Below, one piece after another: positions 9,087-17,187 of a stretch of DNA of 37,559 nucleotides (position 1 is the stretch's first letter; each line of letters starts with the position of its first letter). Below the pieces are notes generated by a model. The model did no database searches. It was not told the DNA's origin and saw only the letters and a program-made list of their open reading frames with translations. Source of the stretch: Methylacidiphilales bacterium (GTDB taxonomy: Bacteria > Verrucomicrobiota > Verrucomicrobiia > Methylacidiphilales > UBA1321); contig JAJSLK010000010.1 in the NCBI GenBank assembly GCA_021272165.1, positions 1-37,559 on the forward strand. The letters run 5' to 3'. The translations under genes and the position numbers were made by a program.

Positions 9087-10203
9087 CGCCTTACCGGGGA
9101 CCCTCTCACTCCTCCTCGCCTTGGTCCCGGCCGGGGCTGCCCTCTGCATTTCGGCTTCTGGTTCCGCCTGCGCCGACGATCTCACCTCGGACGACGGCGG
9201 CCCGATCTTTAACAAAGCCAAGGCCTCCATCCTCCAAGTCCGTTCCGGCGACAACGGCTTCATCCTCGCCGGCACCGGCTTCTTCGTCGACGACCGCGGC
9301 ACCGTCCTCACTTCCTCCAGCGTCCTCGGCGACAACTCCTCCGCCCGTGTCGTCGTCAACGGCGTCGAAATGGACGCCAAAATTATCGGCAATGATCCCC
9401 GCAGCGGCCTCACCATGCTCCGCATCAGTTACGACGAAAGTCCCTATCTTCCGCTCGCCCGCAGCAGCGACCTCAAATCGGGCGATCTCGTCGAGCTCAT
9501 CGGCTACCCGCTCAATCTCCCCATCGCCCCGTCCCAGGGACCCGTCAGCGGCTTCGACACCAGTTACCTTGCCGGCATTGATGGCAACAAGGCCCCCGCC
9601 GGTTCCGTCGCCGCGGTCGAACGCTTCGCCACCACCCACATCCATGCCAACGTCGCCATCAGTCCCGGCGAAGTCGGCGGCCCGCTCCTCAACCAGAACG
9701 GCGAAGTTGTCGGCCTCGTCGCCACCAGCCCCGACAACGGCAAATCCGTTTATGCCCTGCCCGTCGAGGCCATCGGCAAGATCATGTCCGACTTCAATCT
9801 CTACGGCCGCGCCCGTCACGGCTGGGTCGGCGTCAACGTCGCGCAGGAAGCCGACACCAATCACGATGGCCGCACCGTCCATGTCGTCCGCGTCCTTCCC
9901 GGCACACCCGCCAGCCAGAGCGGCATCGAACCCGGCGACACCGTCATGCGCATCGACCAGCGTGAAATCTACCGCCCGTCTGATGTCCTCGACGCCTCCT
10001 TCTTCAGCCATGTCGGCGGCGACATGACCGTCATCGTCCGCCGCGAGGACAAACTCTACAACTACACCTTCGCCGTCATCGAACGCCCGGCGAATCCCGA
10101 AGCCATCGGGCATCCGGAACCGATCGAACATTCCGAAACCCGCGCCGCCTCCCAGCCCGGACGCCCCGTTCTCGTCAAGCAATCAGAGCCCGCCTCGCAT
10201 TGA
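9064..10203 (+). CDS. Secreted HtrA/DegP-fold pseudoprotease with C-terminal PDZ domain
   Basis: 379 residues from ATG 9064; an in-frame ATG at 8989 would overlap the upstream gene by 98 bases. A signal peptide is visible: basic start, hydrophobic core 12-31, Ala-rich cleavage region near 34-38 (SACADDL). A trypsin-like HtrA domain follows (about 48-245), then one PDZ domain (about 252-340, with GWVGVNV, PGTPASQSGIEPGDTVMRID) and a polar tail. All three catalytic positions are changed: the His of TNNHVV is Ser86 (TSSSVL), the Asp of DPRTDLAVL is Gly115 (DPRSGLTML), and the Ser of GNSGGPL is Val204 (GEVGGPL). It should bind peptides without cleaving them. Overlap with the upstream putative anti-sigma gene suggests a stress-sensing unit analogous to DegS-RseA, but non-proteolytic; that role is inference. 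Confidence 0.88.
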   Translation: MTRLWRSSALPGTLSLLLALVPAGAALCISASGSACADDLTSDDGGPIFNKAKASILQVRSGDNGFILAGTGFFVDDRGTVLTSSSVLGDNSSARVVVNGVEMDAKIIGNDPRSGLTMLRISYDESPYLPLARSSDLKSGDLVELIGYPLNLPIAPSQGPVSGFDTSYLAGIDGNKAPAGSVAAVERFATTHIHANVAISPGEVGGPLLNQNGEVVGLVATSPDNGKSVYALPVEAIGKIMSDFNLYGRARHGWVGVNVAQEADTNHDGRTVHVVRVLPGTPASQSGIEPGDTVMRIDQREIYRPSDVLDASFFSHVGGDMTVIVRREDKLYNYTFAVIERPANPEAIGHPEPIEHSETRAASQPGRPVLVKQSEPASH

Positions 10204-10231
10204 GGCAATTTTTCGGAACCGGCGCGAAAAC

Positions 10232-10259
10232 TTGGCGTTGCGCCAAAATCAGTTAATAT
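10232..10259 (+). promoter_or_regulatory. Candidate sigma-70 promoter of the GH1 gene, with embedded hairpin
   Basis: TTGGCG at 10232-10237 and TAATAT at 10254-10259 are separated by 16 bases. The -35 lies within the small inverted repeat TTGGCG-TTG-CGCCAA (10232-10246). Transcription would start close to 10266, at or next to the ATG at 10267, which has no Shine-Dalgarno sequence; the mRNA may therefore be leaderless. Confidence 0.4.
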
Positions 10260-10266
10260 CCTTCCT

Positions 10267-11988
10267 ATGCTGTCGTCGAGTGGCCACACTCACCGCTTGC
10301 CTGCGGTCGAGAAAGGACTCGAGCCCGACGTCACCGCCGAGGGCACGACCCATCCCGGTCTCTTTCGCCCCAGCGACGAATTCTTCTGGGGCGTTGCCAC
10401 CTCCGGCTACCAGGCCGAGGGCGGCTACAACGGCCCCGGTGAGCCCCTCAACAACTGGGGCTGGGCCGAAAGCAACGGCGACGTCGTCCCCTCCGGACGC
10501 ACCTCCGATTTCTGGACCCTCGCCCACGAGGACTTTGCCCGCTGCCGCGACATGGGCCTCAACGCCTTTCGCATGAGCATCGAGTGGTCCCGCATCCAGC
10601 CCACCCGCGTCCTCCATCCCATTGAAGGCCTCGCCCCCGGCGAACCGCCGCCTCCCTTCGACGAACGCGCCCTTTACAGTTACGCCCAGCGCATCGCCGA
10701 CTGCCGCGCTCATGGCCTCGAGCCCATCATCACCCTCCACCATTTTGTCCAACCCGCCTGGCTTGGCCTCGATGCCTGGCTCAAACCCGAAACCGTCGAC
10801 CACTTCCTCGCCTTCGTCGAGCACACCCTCGCCTATTTCCTCCGCACCCTCCCGCACGATTTCGGCTGCGCCCCGCCCCGCTGGTTCATCACCATCAACG
10901 AGCCCAATCTCCTCGCCTTCAATCACTACTCCTACCGCATTTTCCCCAGTGGCCGCCCCATCGGCGTCGAGCCCACCGTCCAGTGCCTCTCCCACCTGCT
11001 CGAGGCCCATGTCCGCGCCTACCGCCTCATCCACGACATCTACGCCCGCTCTGGCCTCAAGCCGATGGTCAGCTTCAACAATTATTCCAGCGACCTCTAC
11101 TGGACCGACGCCGCCATTCTCGATCTCCTCTTCGCCCCCGCGCGCAAGGTCCCGCGCCAGACCATTCGTGATGACCTCGCCGAACGCGCCCGCGCCTTCG
11201 ACGAACGCTTCAAGGCCGCCAAACTCTTCCCCATGCACGGCCCCCGTTATTTCCTCAGCCAATGGATCAAGCGCGCTCATCACTCCCTTGCAAAACGCGG
11301 CTTCAACCAGCCCTGCTGGTCGCGACTTATCTCACTGCTTTACGAACGCGCCGAAGTCCCGCTCGACTACATCGCCTTTGATTACTACGACCCCTTTATT
11401 GCTCACGCCATCCGCTGGCCGACCTGGCACGACTTCGACCGCCGCAAGCGCTCCTTCCGCGACTGGGTCCTCGAAAGCGTCGCCAGCAAATGGTGGGACT
11501 GGCACATGCTCCCCGAAGGTCTCGCCTTCTTCGTCAAACACCTCGCCCGTTACGGCCTGCCGCTTCTCATCGCCGAAAACGGCATGGCCCTCCGTCGACT
11601 TCCCGACAACCGCCCCTTCCGCCGCCGCGACAATCTGGCCCGCAGCCATTACCTCCGCGAGCACATCCGAGTCGTCACCCGCCTCGTCGAGCGCGGCCAA
11701 CCCCTCATCGGCTACCTCCACTGGTCCCTCTTCGACAATTACGAATGGGGCTCCTTCGCTCCCCGTTTCGGCCTCTTCTCGCTCGATTACACCGTGTACC
11801 CCACCCGCCACGCCGTCGACGTCACCGGTGACAACGCCTCCGCCACCTACGCCGGGGAAGTCCGCGAGGCCCGCGCACAACTCGCCGCCGCCGCCCGCCG
11901 CGCTGGCCACAAGCCCCCCTCGGAGCCGGCAAATTCCGGCGCGGCACCTGCTACAAATATTACAGCAACGAGAGAATCGAACATTTAG
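10267..11988 (+). CDS. Glycoside hydrolase family 1 beta-glycosidase
   Basis: 573 residues, longer than the usual 440-480 of GH1 because of an N-terminal lead of about 35 residues, inserts and a polar C-terminal tail. It begins its barrel with FFWGVATSGYQAEGG (39-53). The acid/base glutamate is E212 in TINEPN and the nucleophile is E437 in LIAENGMA. GYLHWSLFDNYEWG, the conserved substrate-pocket segment, follows at about 484. No signal peptide is visible, so it probably acts in the cytoplasm on imported disaccharides or aryl glycosides; exact specificity is unknown. The ATG lacks a Shine-Dalgarno and sits just behind a promoter-like sequence. It precedes an MBL-fold hydrolase by 23 bases. Confidence 0.9.
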   Translation: MLSSSGHTHRLPAVEKGLEPDVTAEGTTHPGLFRPSDEFFWGVATSGYQAEGGYNGPGEPLNNWGWAESNGDVVPSGRTSDFWTLAHEDFARCRDMGLNAFRMSIEWSRIQPTRVLHPIEGLAPGEPPPPFDERALYSYAQRIADCRAHGLEPIITLHHFVQPAWLGLDAWLKPETVDHFLAFVEHTLAYFLRTLPHDFGCAPPRWFITINEPNLLAFNHYSYRIFPSGRPIGVEPTVQCLSHLLEAHVRAYRLIHDIYARSGLKPMVSFNNYSSDLYWTDAAILDLLFAPARKVPRQTIRDDLAERARAFDERFKAAKLFPMHGPRYFLSQWIKRAHHSLAKRGFNQPCWSRLISLLYERAEVPLDYIAFDYYDPFIAHAIRWPTWHDFDRRKRSFRDWVLESVASKWWDWHMLPEGLAFFVKHLARYGLPLLIAENGMALRRLPDNRPFRRRDNLARSHYLREHIRVVTRLVERGQPLIGYLHWSLFDNYEWGSFAPRFGLFSLDYTVYPTRHAVDVTGDNASATYAGEVREARAQLAAAARRAGHKPPSEPANSGAAPATNITATRESNI

Positions 11989-12011
11989 GGGTCCAACAAC
12001 GTCCAATCATT

Positions 12012-12644
12012 ATGATTTCTCCGCGAGTATACACGGGAGGCGATCTGGCCACGAACGGCTACCTGCTCGAGGGCAAAGAGGGCGTCATCTGCTTCGACGC
12101 GCCCGAGGGCATGGCCCGCGAGCTCATGCGCAACGGCCTCAAGCCCGTCGCCCTCCTCCTCACCCACGGCCACTTCGATCACATGTGGGACTCCGTCCTC
12201 ATCCAGGAGGACTACCACTGCCCCATCTACGTCCACCAGGCCGACGAAGCCATGGTCCTCGACACCTCCTACGTCAAAATGTTCGGTGTCATTCCGCCCA
12301 TCCGCGCTCCCTCCGAGGTCCAGAACTATAATCTGCCCGACCAGGGATCGGCTCCCTTTGTCTGCGCCGGCGAGGAATTCCAACTCTTCCACATTCCGGG
12401 CCACTCGCCCGGCAGCGTCGCCTTCTATCATCCCGGCTGGGGCATCCTCATCAGTGGCGACACCCTCTTCTGCGGCGGCGTCGGCCGGTGGGACCTCCCC
12501 GGCGGCTCCCGCACCGCGCTTCTCCAGGGCCTTCGCAAACATCTCGTCCCGCTCCCCGCCGAAACCCGCGTCTACGCCGGCCACGGCCCCCGCACCACCA
12601 TCGGCCACGAACGCGAAACCAATCCCTATCTCGACATCGATTGA
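12012..12644 (+). CDS. MBL-fold metallo-hydrolase (glyoxalase II-like)
   Basis: 210 residues. The binuclear metal motif HGHFDH is at 52-57 (THGHFDHMWD). Further ligands are H131 in IPGHSPGS, D150 in SGDTLF and H191 in YAGHGP. The GRWDLPGG segment after the bridging Asp is typical of stand-alone glyoxalase II-like hydrolases of about 210 residues that act on thioesters such as S-lactoylglutathione or related compounds. The substrate cannot be decided here. It is probably co-transcribed with the GH1 gene 23 bases upstream. No Shine-Dalgarno is evident. A degenerate palindromic repeat follows directly after the stop. Confidence 0.85.
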   Translation: MISPRVYTGGDLATNGYLLEGKEGVICFDAPEGMARELMRNGLKPVALLLTHGHFDHMWDSVLIQEDYHCPIYVHQADEAMVLDTSYVKMFGVIPPIRAPSEVQNYNLPDQGSAPFVCAGEEFQLFHIPGHSPGSVAFYHPGWGILISGDTLFCGGVGRWDLPGGSRTALLQGLRKHLVPLPAETRVYAGHGPRTTIGHERETNPYLDID

Positions 12645-12646
12645 GA

Positions 12647-12702
12647 TTCGATAGCCGTCGACCGCTGGGCGGGTAGCCGCCGATGTCCCTATCGGCGGAA
12701 AA
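12647..12702 (-). repeat. Palindromic repeat (CCGCCGAT...ATCGGCGG family)
   Basis: The hairpin gccgccgatgtccctatcgg (cgg) lies next to a gtcgac-containing arm, matching the repeats near 6.6, 16.15, 18.4, 25.4 and 28.2 kb. It separates the convergent MBL and membrane-protein genes. Confidence 0.65.
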
Positions 12703-12712
12703 AAGGACACTC

Positions 12713-13201
12713 CTATTTTCGTCTTTTTCGCAGGATCAACCGAACCGCAAGTACAGCAACGCCTATCCAGAGAATGATCGAAGCAATATCAAAGATTGCA
12801 TTGATAAAATTCCACGGTTCGTCGGACGCTATAGGGCCCATCAAAAGGGTATGAGGAAGAAGTAGGGCTAATAAGTTAAGGCCAAAATGAATGGCGAAAA
12901 GCAGGCAAATGACAAAAATATGCTCCAGAAATTTGAGCTGAGCCGTCTCGGGATTATTTTGGAAGGACCATAAAAGGGCGCAAATCACCGCTGCGTAGAA
13001 CGGCATTGATGCCACCACAACAAAACGGCCTGAGTTTAGAGGAAAAGCATCTCGATAAAGCCAGGTAAGCGGTGGAAGCACCAGCTCCTCGGGATGATGG
13101 GGATTATCCAATACACTCAAAAGATTCGGCAATTCTTCCCCAATCGCCCCGAAAACAAGAAACACCAAGCAAGCGAGAAAGGCAATGCAGACCCGCGTCA
13201 C
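12713..13201 (-). CDS. Hypothetical membrane protein with four predicted TM segments
   Basis: 162 residues, no family recognised. Hydrophobic segments lie at about 4-22 (a TM or uncleaved signal, CIAFLACLVFLVFGAIG), 60-80 (FVVVASMPFYAAVICALLWSF), 91-117 (FLEHIFVICLLFAIHFGLNLL) and 134-157 (FINAIFDIASIILWIGVAVLAVRLIL). The protein ends in the basic tail RKRRK. Codon use and base composition are clearly less GC-rich than in neighbouring genes, suggesting a recently acquired or poorly adapted gene. It stands alone on the minus strand between two plus-strand genes and is flanked by repeats on both sides. No Shine-Dalgarno is obvious. Confidence 0.6.
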   Translation of the reverse strand: MTRVCIAFLACLVFLVFGAIGEELPNLLSVLDNPHHPEELVLPPLTWLYRDAFPLNSGRFVVVASMPFYAAVICALLWSFQNNPETAQLKFLEHIFVICLLFAIHFGLNLLALLLPHTLLMGPIASDEPWNFINAIFDIASIILWIGVAVLAVRLILRKRRK

Positions 13202-13239
13202 AATAAAAAGGCTCTACCCCATCCACTCAATGACAAGAA

Positions 13240-13331
13240 ATATTTCCTCTCCTCCTTCGTTCTCTTTGCGTTCTTTTGCGGCTAATTGTCTTCTCCCTCT
13301 CGGTGCTCTCTGTGTGCTCCGTGCGAAACCT
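13240..13331 (-). repeat. Intergenic repeat, 'GCCGCAAAAGAACGCAAAGAG / TTTCGCACGGAG' family
   Basis: On the minus strand it reads ggtttcgcacggagcacaca, then gagagcaccgagaggga, then agccgcaaaagaacgcaaag. The same two-part unit (gtttcgcacggag...ggccgcgaaagaacacagag) recurs at about 15.18, 18.23, 25.1, 25.2, 28.07 and 31.31 kb. Confidence 0.7.
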
Positions 13332-13393
13332 TCCCCGTGATTCCGGCACGACACTTGCGGAAAGCTCCCCACGACGCTAACCCTAGTTAACCG

Positions 13394-14938
13394 ATGAAAC
13401 CTGTCGCACTCATTATCCGGGACGGCTGGGGCATCAGCCCCAAGGGCCTCTCCGCCGCCAAGGCTGAAGGCAACGCCCCGCTCCTCGCCAAGCTCCCCTT
13501 TCACGAACACCTCTACAAAACCTACCCCCAGAGCCGCCTCAGCGCCTCCGGCGAGGACGTCGGCCTGCCCGCCGGCCAGATGGGCAACAGCGAAGTCGGC
13601 CACCTCAACCTCGGCGCCGGCCGCATCGTCTACCAGGAACTCACCCGCATCAACAAAGCCATCGCCGACGGCTCGCTCGCCACCAACACCGCCCTCGTCA
13701 AATTTCTCGCCGACCTCAAGGCCCGTAACGGCGCGCTCCATCTCTGGGGCCTCCTCTCCGACGGCGGCGTTCATTCGCATCAGGACCACCTCTACGCCCT
13801 GGTCAAAGTCGCCAGGGACGCGGGCATTGCCAAAATCTTCATCCACGCCTTCCTCGACGGCCGCGACACCTCGCCCACCGGCGGCGAAAAATATCTCGGC
13901 GAACTCCAGGCGAAGCTAAAGGAAATTGGCGCTGGAAAAATCGCCACCATCATCGGCCGCTACTACGCCATGGACCGCGACAACCGCTGGGAGCGCGTCG
14001 AGCTCGCCTGGAAACTCATCTTCCTCGGCGAGGGGACTTATACCAACGATCCCATCGCCGCCGTCAAGGCCGAGTACGTCGCCAAAAAAACCGACGAGTT
14101 CATGCCCCCCTTCGTCTGCGTCAAGGAACCGCGCCCCCTCGTCGCGGACGGAGACGGCATCCTCTTCTTCAATTTCCGCGGCGATCGCGCCCGCCAGCTC
14201 AGCCAGGTCCTTCTTCACGACGACTTCAAGGGCTTCAACCGCACCTGGCGTCCCAAGGTCAGCTACCTCCAGATGACCCAGTACGACGCCACCTTCGACG
14301 CGCCCGTCATGTTCCCGCCCCAGTCGATGAATAATCTTCTCGGCCAGGTCGTCGCGGCCGCCGGCCTCCACCAACTCCGCATGGCCGAGACCGAAAAATA
14401 TCCCCACGTCACCTACTTCTTCAACGGCGGTGTCGAAATTCCCAATCCCAACGAGGACCGCGCCATGGCCGCCTCGCCCAAGGTCGCCACCTACGACCTC
14501 CAGCCCGAGATGAGCGCCATCCCGCTCACCGATGAAGTCGTCAAGCGCCTCGACACCCGCAAATACGATCTCCTCATCCTCAACTACGCCAACCCCGACA
14601 TGGTCGGCCACACCGGCGTCGTCTCCGCTGCCATCAAGGCCGTTGAAACCGTCGACGCCTGTCTCCAGCGCGTCGTCGAAAAAATCCTCGCCCTCGGCGG
14701 CGGCTGCCTCATCACTGCCGACCACGGCAACTGCGAGCGCGAAATCAACGACGACGGCTCGCCCAACACCGCCCACACCACCAACCTCGTCCAGTTCATC
14801 TACGCCGGGCCCGACTCCGACAAGGCCGAGCTCCAGGACGGCATCCTCGCCGACGTCGCCCCCACGCTCCTCTACCTTCTCGGCCTCCCCAAGCCCCCCG
14901 AAATGACCGGCCACAGCCTCGTGACGTTCAAGAAATAA
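13394..14938 (+). CDS. gpmI: 2,3-bisphosphoglycerate-independent phosphoglycerate mutase
   Basis: 514 residues, the normal length of iPGM. It interconverts 3- and 2-phosphoglycerate in glycolysis and gluconeogenesis using two Mn2+ ions. The metal ligand D10 lies in IIRDGWG, and the phosphorylated serine is S66 in GQMGNSEVGHLNLGAGR (61-77). DGRDTSP, IIGRYYAMDRD, NFRGDRARQ and the C-terminal metal motif ITADHGNCE are all present. The gene stands alone between repeat blocks, with no clear operon partner. Codons end predominantly in C. Confidence 0.96.
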   Translation: MKPVALIIRDGWGISPKGLSAAKAEGNAPLLAKLPFHEHLYKTYPQSRLSASGEDVGLPAGQMGNSEVGHLNLGAGRIVYQELTRINKAIADGSLATNTALVKFLADLKARNGALHLWGLLSDGGVHSHQDHLYALVKVARDAGIAKIFIHAFLDGRDTSPTGGEKYLGELQAKLKEIGAGKIATIIGRYYAMDRDNRWERVELAWKLIFLGEGTYTNDPIAAVKAEYVAKKTDEFMPPFVCVKEPRPLVADGDGILFFNFRGDRARQLSQVLLHDDFKGFNRTWRPKVSYLQMTQYDATFDAPVMFPPQSMNNLLGQVVAAAGLHQLRMAETEKYPHVTYFFNGGVEIPNPNEDRAMAASPKVATYDLQPEMSAIPLTDEVVKRLDTRKYDLLILNYANPDMVGHTGVVSAAIKAVETVDACLQRVVEKILALGGGCLITADHGNCEREINDDGSPNTAHTTNLVQFIYAGPDSDKAELQDGILADVAPTLLYLLGLPKPPEMTGHSLVTFKK

Positions 14939-14952
14939 GGTATCATAAAAAA

Positions 14953-15212
14953 GCGCAGTCATCCCGAGCCTCTTCTCGGCGATGAAGCCGCCGCTGGCAA
15001 AACGTCATTCTGAGCGAAGCGCCAGCGAAGTCGAAGAATTGTCGAGGGATCAGTTCCGTCTGCCTTTGGTAGCCGCCGATGTCCCCATCAGCGGTGCACC
15101 CTCCGCATCCTCCTGAACGAAGGCGAGCCCTGCGCTCTTCGTTATTCCACTGCGCATTCTGCTCCTTATTCCCATTCTTTGTTTTCTCTGCGTTCTTTTG
15201 TGGCAAATTCGG
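14953..15212 (-). repeat. Composite repeat block between gpmI and tatD
   Basis: In order on the plus strand: a REP arm (gtcatcccgagcctcttctc), a second arm (cgtcattctgagcgaagcgc), a join (gtcgagggatcagttc), a hairpin (gtagccgccgatgtccccat) and the tail ctctgcgttcttttgtggc. This is the same set of units, reversed, as the 18.2-18.5 kb and 25.1-25.7 kb blocks. It ends 6 bases before the tatD start codon. Confidence 0.75.
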
Positions 15213-15217
15213 TTCCG

Positions 15218-16030
15218 ATGCTCATCGACACCCACGCCCATCTCGATTATCCCGATTACGACCCCGACCGTCCCGAGGTCATCGCCCGCGCCGCGCAGGC
15301 CGGCGTCACCGAAATCATCTCCATCGGCACCCGCATCGACTCCAGCACCCGCGCGGTCGAGCTCGCCGAGAATTTCCCCAGCATCTGGGCCACCGTCGGC
15401 GTTCACCCGAGTGAAGCGCGCGACGCGCCCGACGACGCCATCGACCATCTCCGACGCCTCGCCCAAAGTCCCCGCGTCGTCGCCATCGGCGAAATCGGCC
15501 TCGATTATCACCACCTGCCCGGGGACCCCGCTGCCGTCGAGGTCGACAAAAAACGCCAGGCCGATCTCTTTCGCCGCCAGCTCGAACTCGCTCTCTCGCT
15601 CGGCCTCAACGCCGTCATTCACCAGCGCGATTCATGGGACGACACCCTCGCCATCCTCCGCGAATTCACCGGCCGCGTCCGCGGCGTCTTCCACTGCTTC
15701 GGCGGCACGCTCGAGCAGGCCCGCGAAGTCATCGCCCTCGGTCACCTCGTCTCCTTCACCGGCATCGTCACCTTCAAGAATGCCCGCCAGGTCCAGTCCA
15801 CCGCGCAGGACGTCCCCTTTGACCAGTTCATGGTCGAAACCGACTGCCCCTACCTCGCCCCCACCCCCGACCGCGGCAAGCGCTGCGAACCCGCCCACAC
15901 CCGCCGCGTTGCCGAGCAGATCGCCCAGCTCCGCCGCGTCGCCGTGGAGGAAATCGCCGCCCGCACCACCGAAACCGCCCGCGGCTTCTTCCGCTTCAAC
16001 CGCGCGACTGCAACCCGAAACTTCGAATAA
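15218..16030 (+). CDS. tatD: TatD-family metal-dependent hydrolase (DNase)
   Basis: 270 residues from ATG 15218, which gives the canonical MLIDTHAHLD start; the frame extends to 15179 through repeat DNA and that start is rejected. It is a TIM-barrel hydrolase with metal ligands H6 and H8 (THAHLD), the Glu of IGEIGLDYH, the His of AVIHQRD, the FHCFGG segment and the Asp of VETDCPYLAP. TatD proteins are 3'-5' nucleases linked to DNA repair; a YcfH/TatD paralogue cannot be separated by sequence alone. There is no Shine-Dalgarno: the region upstream is the repeat tail. The gene ends just before the strand-composition switch. Confidence 0.9.
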   Translation: MLIDTHAHLDYPDYDPDRPEVIARAAQAGVTEIISIGTRIDSSTRAVELAENFPSIWATVGVHPSEARDAPDDAIDHLRRLAQSPRVVAIGEIGLDYHHLPGDPAAVEVDKKRQADLFRRQLELALSLGLNAVIHQRDSWDDTLAILREFTGRVRGVFHCFGGTLEQAREVIALGHLVSFTGIVTFKNARQVQSTAQDVPFDQFMVETDCPYLAPTPDRGKRCEPAHTRRVAEQIAQLRRVAVEEIAARTTETARGFFRFNRATATRNFE

Positions 16031-16061
16031 GAATAGGCTTGCTTGAAAGCTTAATTTTAAA

Positions 16062-16300
16062 GCCTGTCATCCTGAGCTTGTCGAAGGATCCGTTCGGATT
16101 TTGAGGGCTGTGGTGAGCCAACCTGACGGGGCGTTATTTTCCTGGCCGTCCCGCCGATGAGGACATCGGCGGCTACCTGGCTGAACTGATCCCTCGAGAG
16201 TTCTTCGACGTTGCTTCGCTTGCTCAGAATGACGTTTGTGCCAGCGGCGACTTTCGTCGCGGAGAGGGGGCTCGGGATGACGGAAGGGGAAGGACCCTTT
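16062..16300. repeat. Composite repeat block at the composition switch
   Basis: Contains gtcatcctgagcttgtcgaa, a spacer, the hairpin ccgccgatgaggacatcggc, then ctgaactgatccctcgagag and cttgctcagaatgacg, and a last arm gctcgggatgacgg. It links the tatD gene to the phage-like cluster and coincides with the reversal of GC skew. Confidence 0.75.
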
Positions 16301-16304
16301 GTTT

Positions 16305-16871
16305 TCAAGTGAGGTCCTCCAGATGTTCGGTTTGGTCGAGGAGCTGTTTTTTGAGTTCCTCGAAGGCGGCGGAAGCCATTGGGTTTTGTGGAAGCTCGCG
16401 GGCAAAGGCATCAAGGGCTTTTTCGGTGGCGTTACGCCGGGCGAGATGAAGCTTTTCAGACTGAATGTTGAGAGCGCGTTCGGAACGATCCTGTTCCTTG
16501 GCGCGGAGAAAGAGGGAGGTGTATTTGACGAGGTCGTCGGCCTGAACCCGACCGCCCGCAATTTGACGAAAGGCTTCCTGACCAAGGGCGGCGAGGATGG
16601 CTTCGGAGAACTGGCTGGGACTTTCCCGAACCAAGTTGACGAGAGCGTCGGCTTCCTGAGCAGCACGATTGATGCGTTTATTCCAACGTTCGTAGGCGTA
16701 GTTCTTGAAAAACTCATCAATCTGACGACGCGAGACGGGCGGTATCTCGATGTCCTTAAGACGGAGATTAAAGGCGTCGTCATCGGAGCCTTCCCGGAGC
16801 CAGACAAAGAGGTCTTCCTTCTGATTTTCGGGAAGTGCCAGAAGTGGATTGGGAGATTCGTCTGAATTCAT
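16305..16871 (-). CDS. Mu gp27-like (DUF3486-type) phage protein, possible small terminase
   Basis: 188 residues from ATG 16871, which overlaps the stop of the upstream gene as ATGA. It is almost wholly helical and charged. The N-terminal third (LPENQKEDLFVWLREG, then VSRRQIDEFFKNYAYERW) resembles the HTH of DUF3486 proteins, the Mu gp27 family that precedes the large terminase in Mu-like phages. The rest is a long helix rich in E, K, R and A. The identification leans on gene order: small TM protein, coiled-coil TM protein, small winged-helix protein, then this gene, as in Mu gp25-gp26-gp27. The expected next gene (large terminase) is absent; a repeat block begins right after the stop. The assignment is moderate. 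Confidence 0.55.
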   Translation of the reverse strand: MNSDESPNPLLALPENQKEDLFVWLREGSDDDAFNLRLKDIEIPPVSRRQIDEFFKNYAYERWNKRINRAAQEADALVNLVRESPSQFSEAILAALGQEAFRQIAGGRVQADDLVKYTSLFLRAKEQDRSERALNIQSEKLHLARRNATEKALDAFARELPQNPMASAAFEELKKQLLDQTEHLEDLT

Positions 16872-17152
16872 AACGGTTGGGCCAGGGCGCGGCCGGAGGG
16901 CGTCAGGCGCCATTCGGTGAGGCGGGAAAGCGGGTCGACCCGGAAATCGAGGTAGGCCTTGTCGCGCAGCTCGCGCAAGGCGGCTTCGAGCCGGACGCGG
17001 GCGACCTGCGGGCGCGAGAGGTTGAGGGTCAGGTAGAGCGTCTGTTCGTCGAGCCAGTAGTCGAGGCACGGTTTGAGGATTTTCAGCACCCGCGCCTGTA
17101 ACAGCGCGGAGGGATCGGCGTAGGGGGCTTCGGTTTCAGCGGTTGGGTTCAT
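16868..17152 (-). CDS. Small winged-helix phage-type protein (Mu gp26 / VpaChn25_0724-like)
   Basis: 94 residues. The pattern is a first helix (LLQARVLKILKPCLDYWL), then an HTH (DEQTLYLTLNLSRPQVARVRLEAAL), then a wing (KAYLDFRVDPLSRLTEWRLTPSG), ending RALAQPL. A small protein of about 90 residues with this helix-HTH-wing plan and a final 'W.LT..G' strand lies between the DUF2730 and DUF3486 genes in many Mu-like phages. The ATGA overlap with the downstream gene supports an operon. It is preceded by a half REP unit within the gap to the coiled-coil gene. Fold assignment is by eye. Confidence 0.5.
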   Translation of the reverse strand: MNPTAETEAPYADPSALLQARVLKILKPCLDYWLDEQTLYLTLNLSRPQVARVRLEAALRELRDKAYLDFRVDPLSRLTEWRLTPSGRALAQPL

Positions 17153-17187
17153 AAGAATGGGTCAGGAGGAAAATGATTTTGGAAGCG

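Noticed and set aside
16030-16310. DnaA boxes or a dif site at the composition switch
   Set aside because: No TTATCCACA-like 9-mer and no dif-like 28-mer could be seen by eye, so neither an origin nor a terminus is called as a feature.
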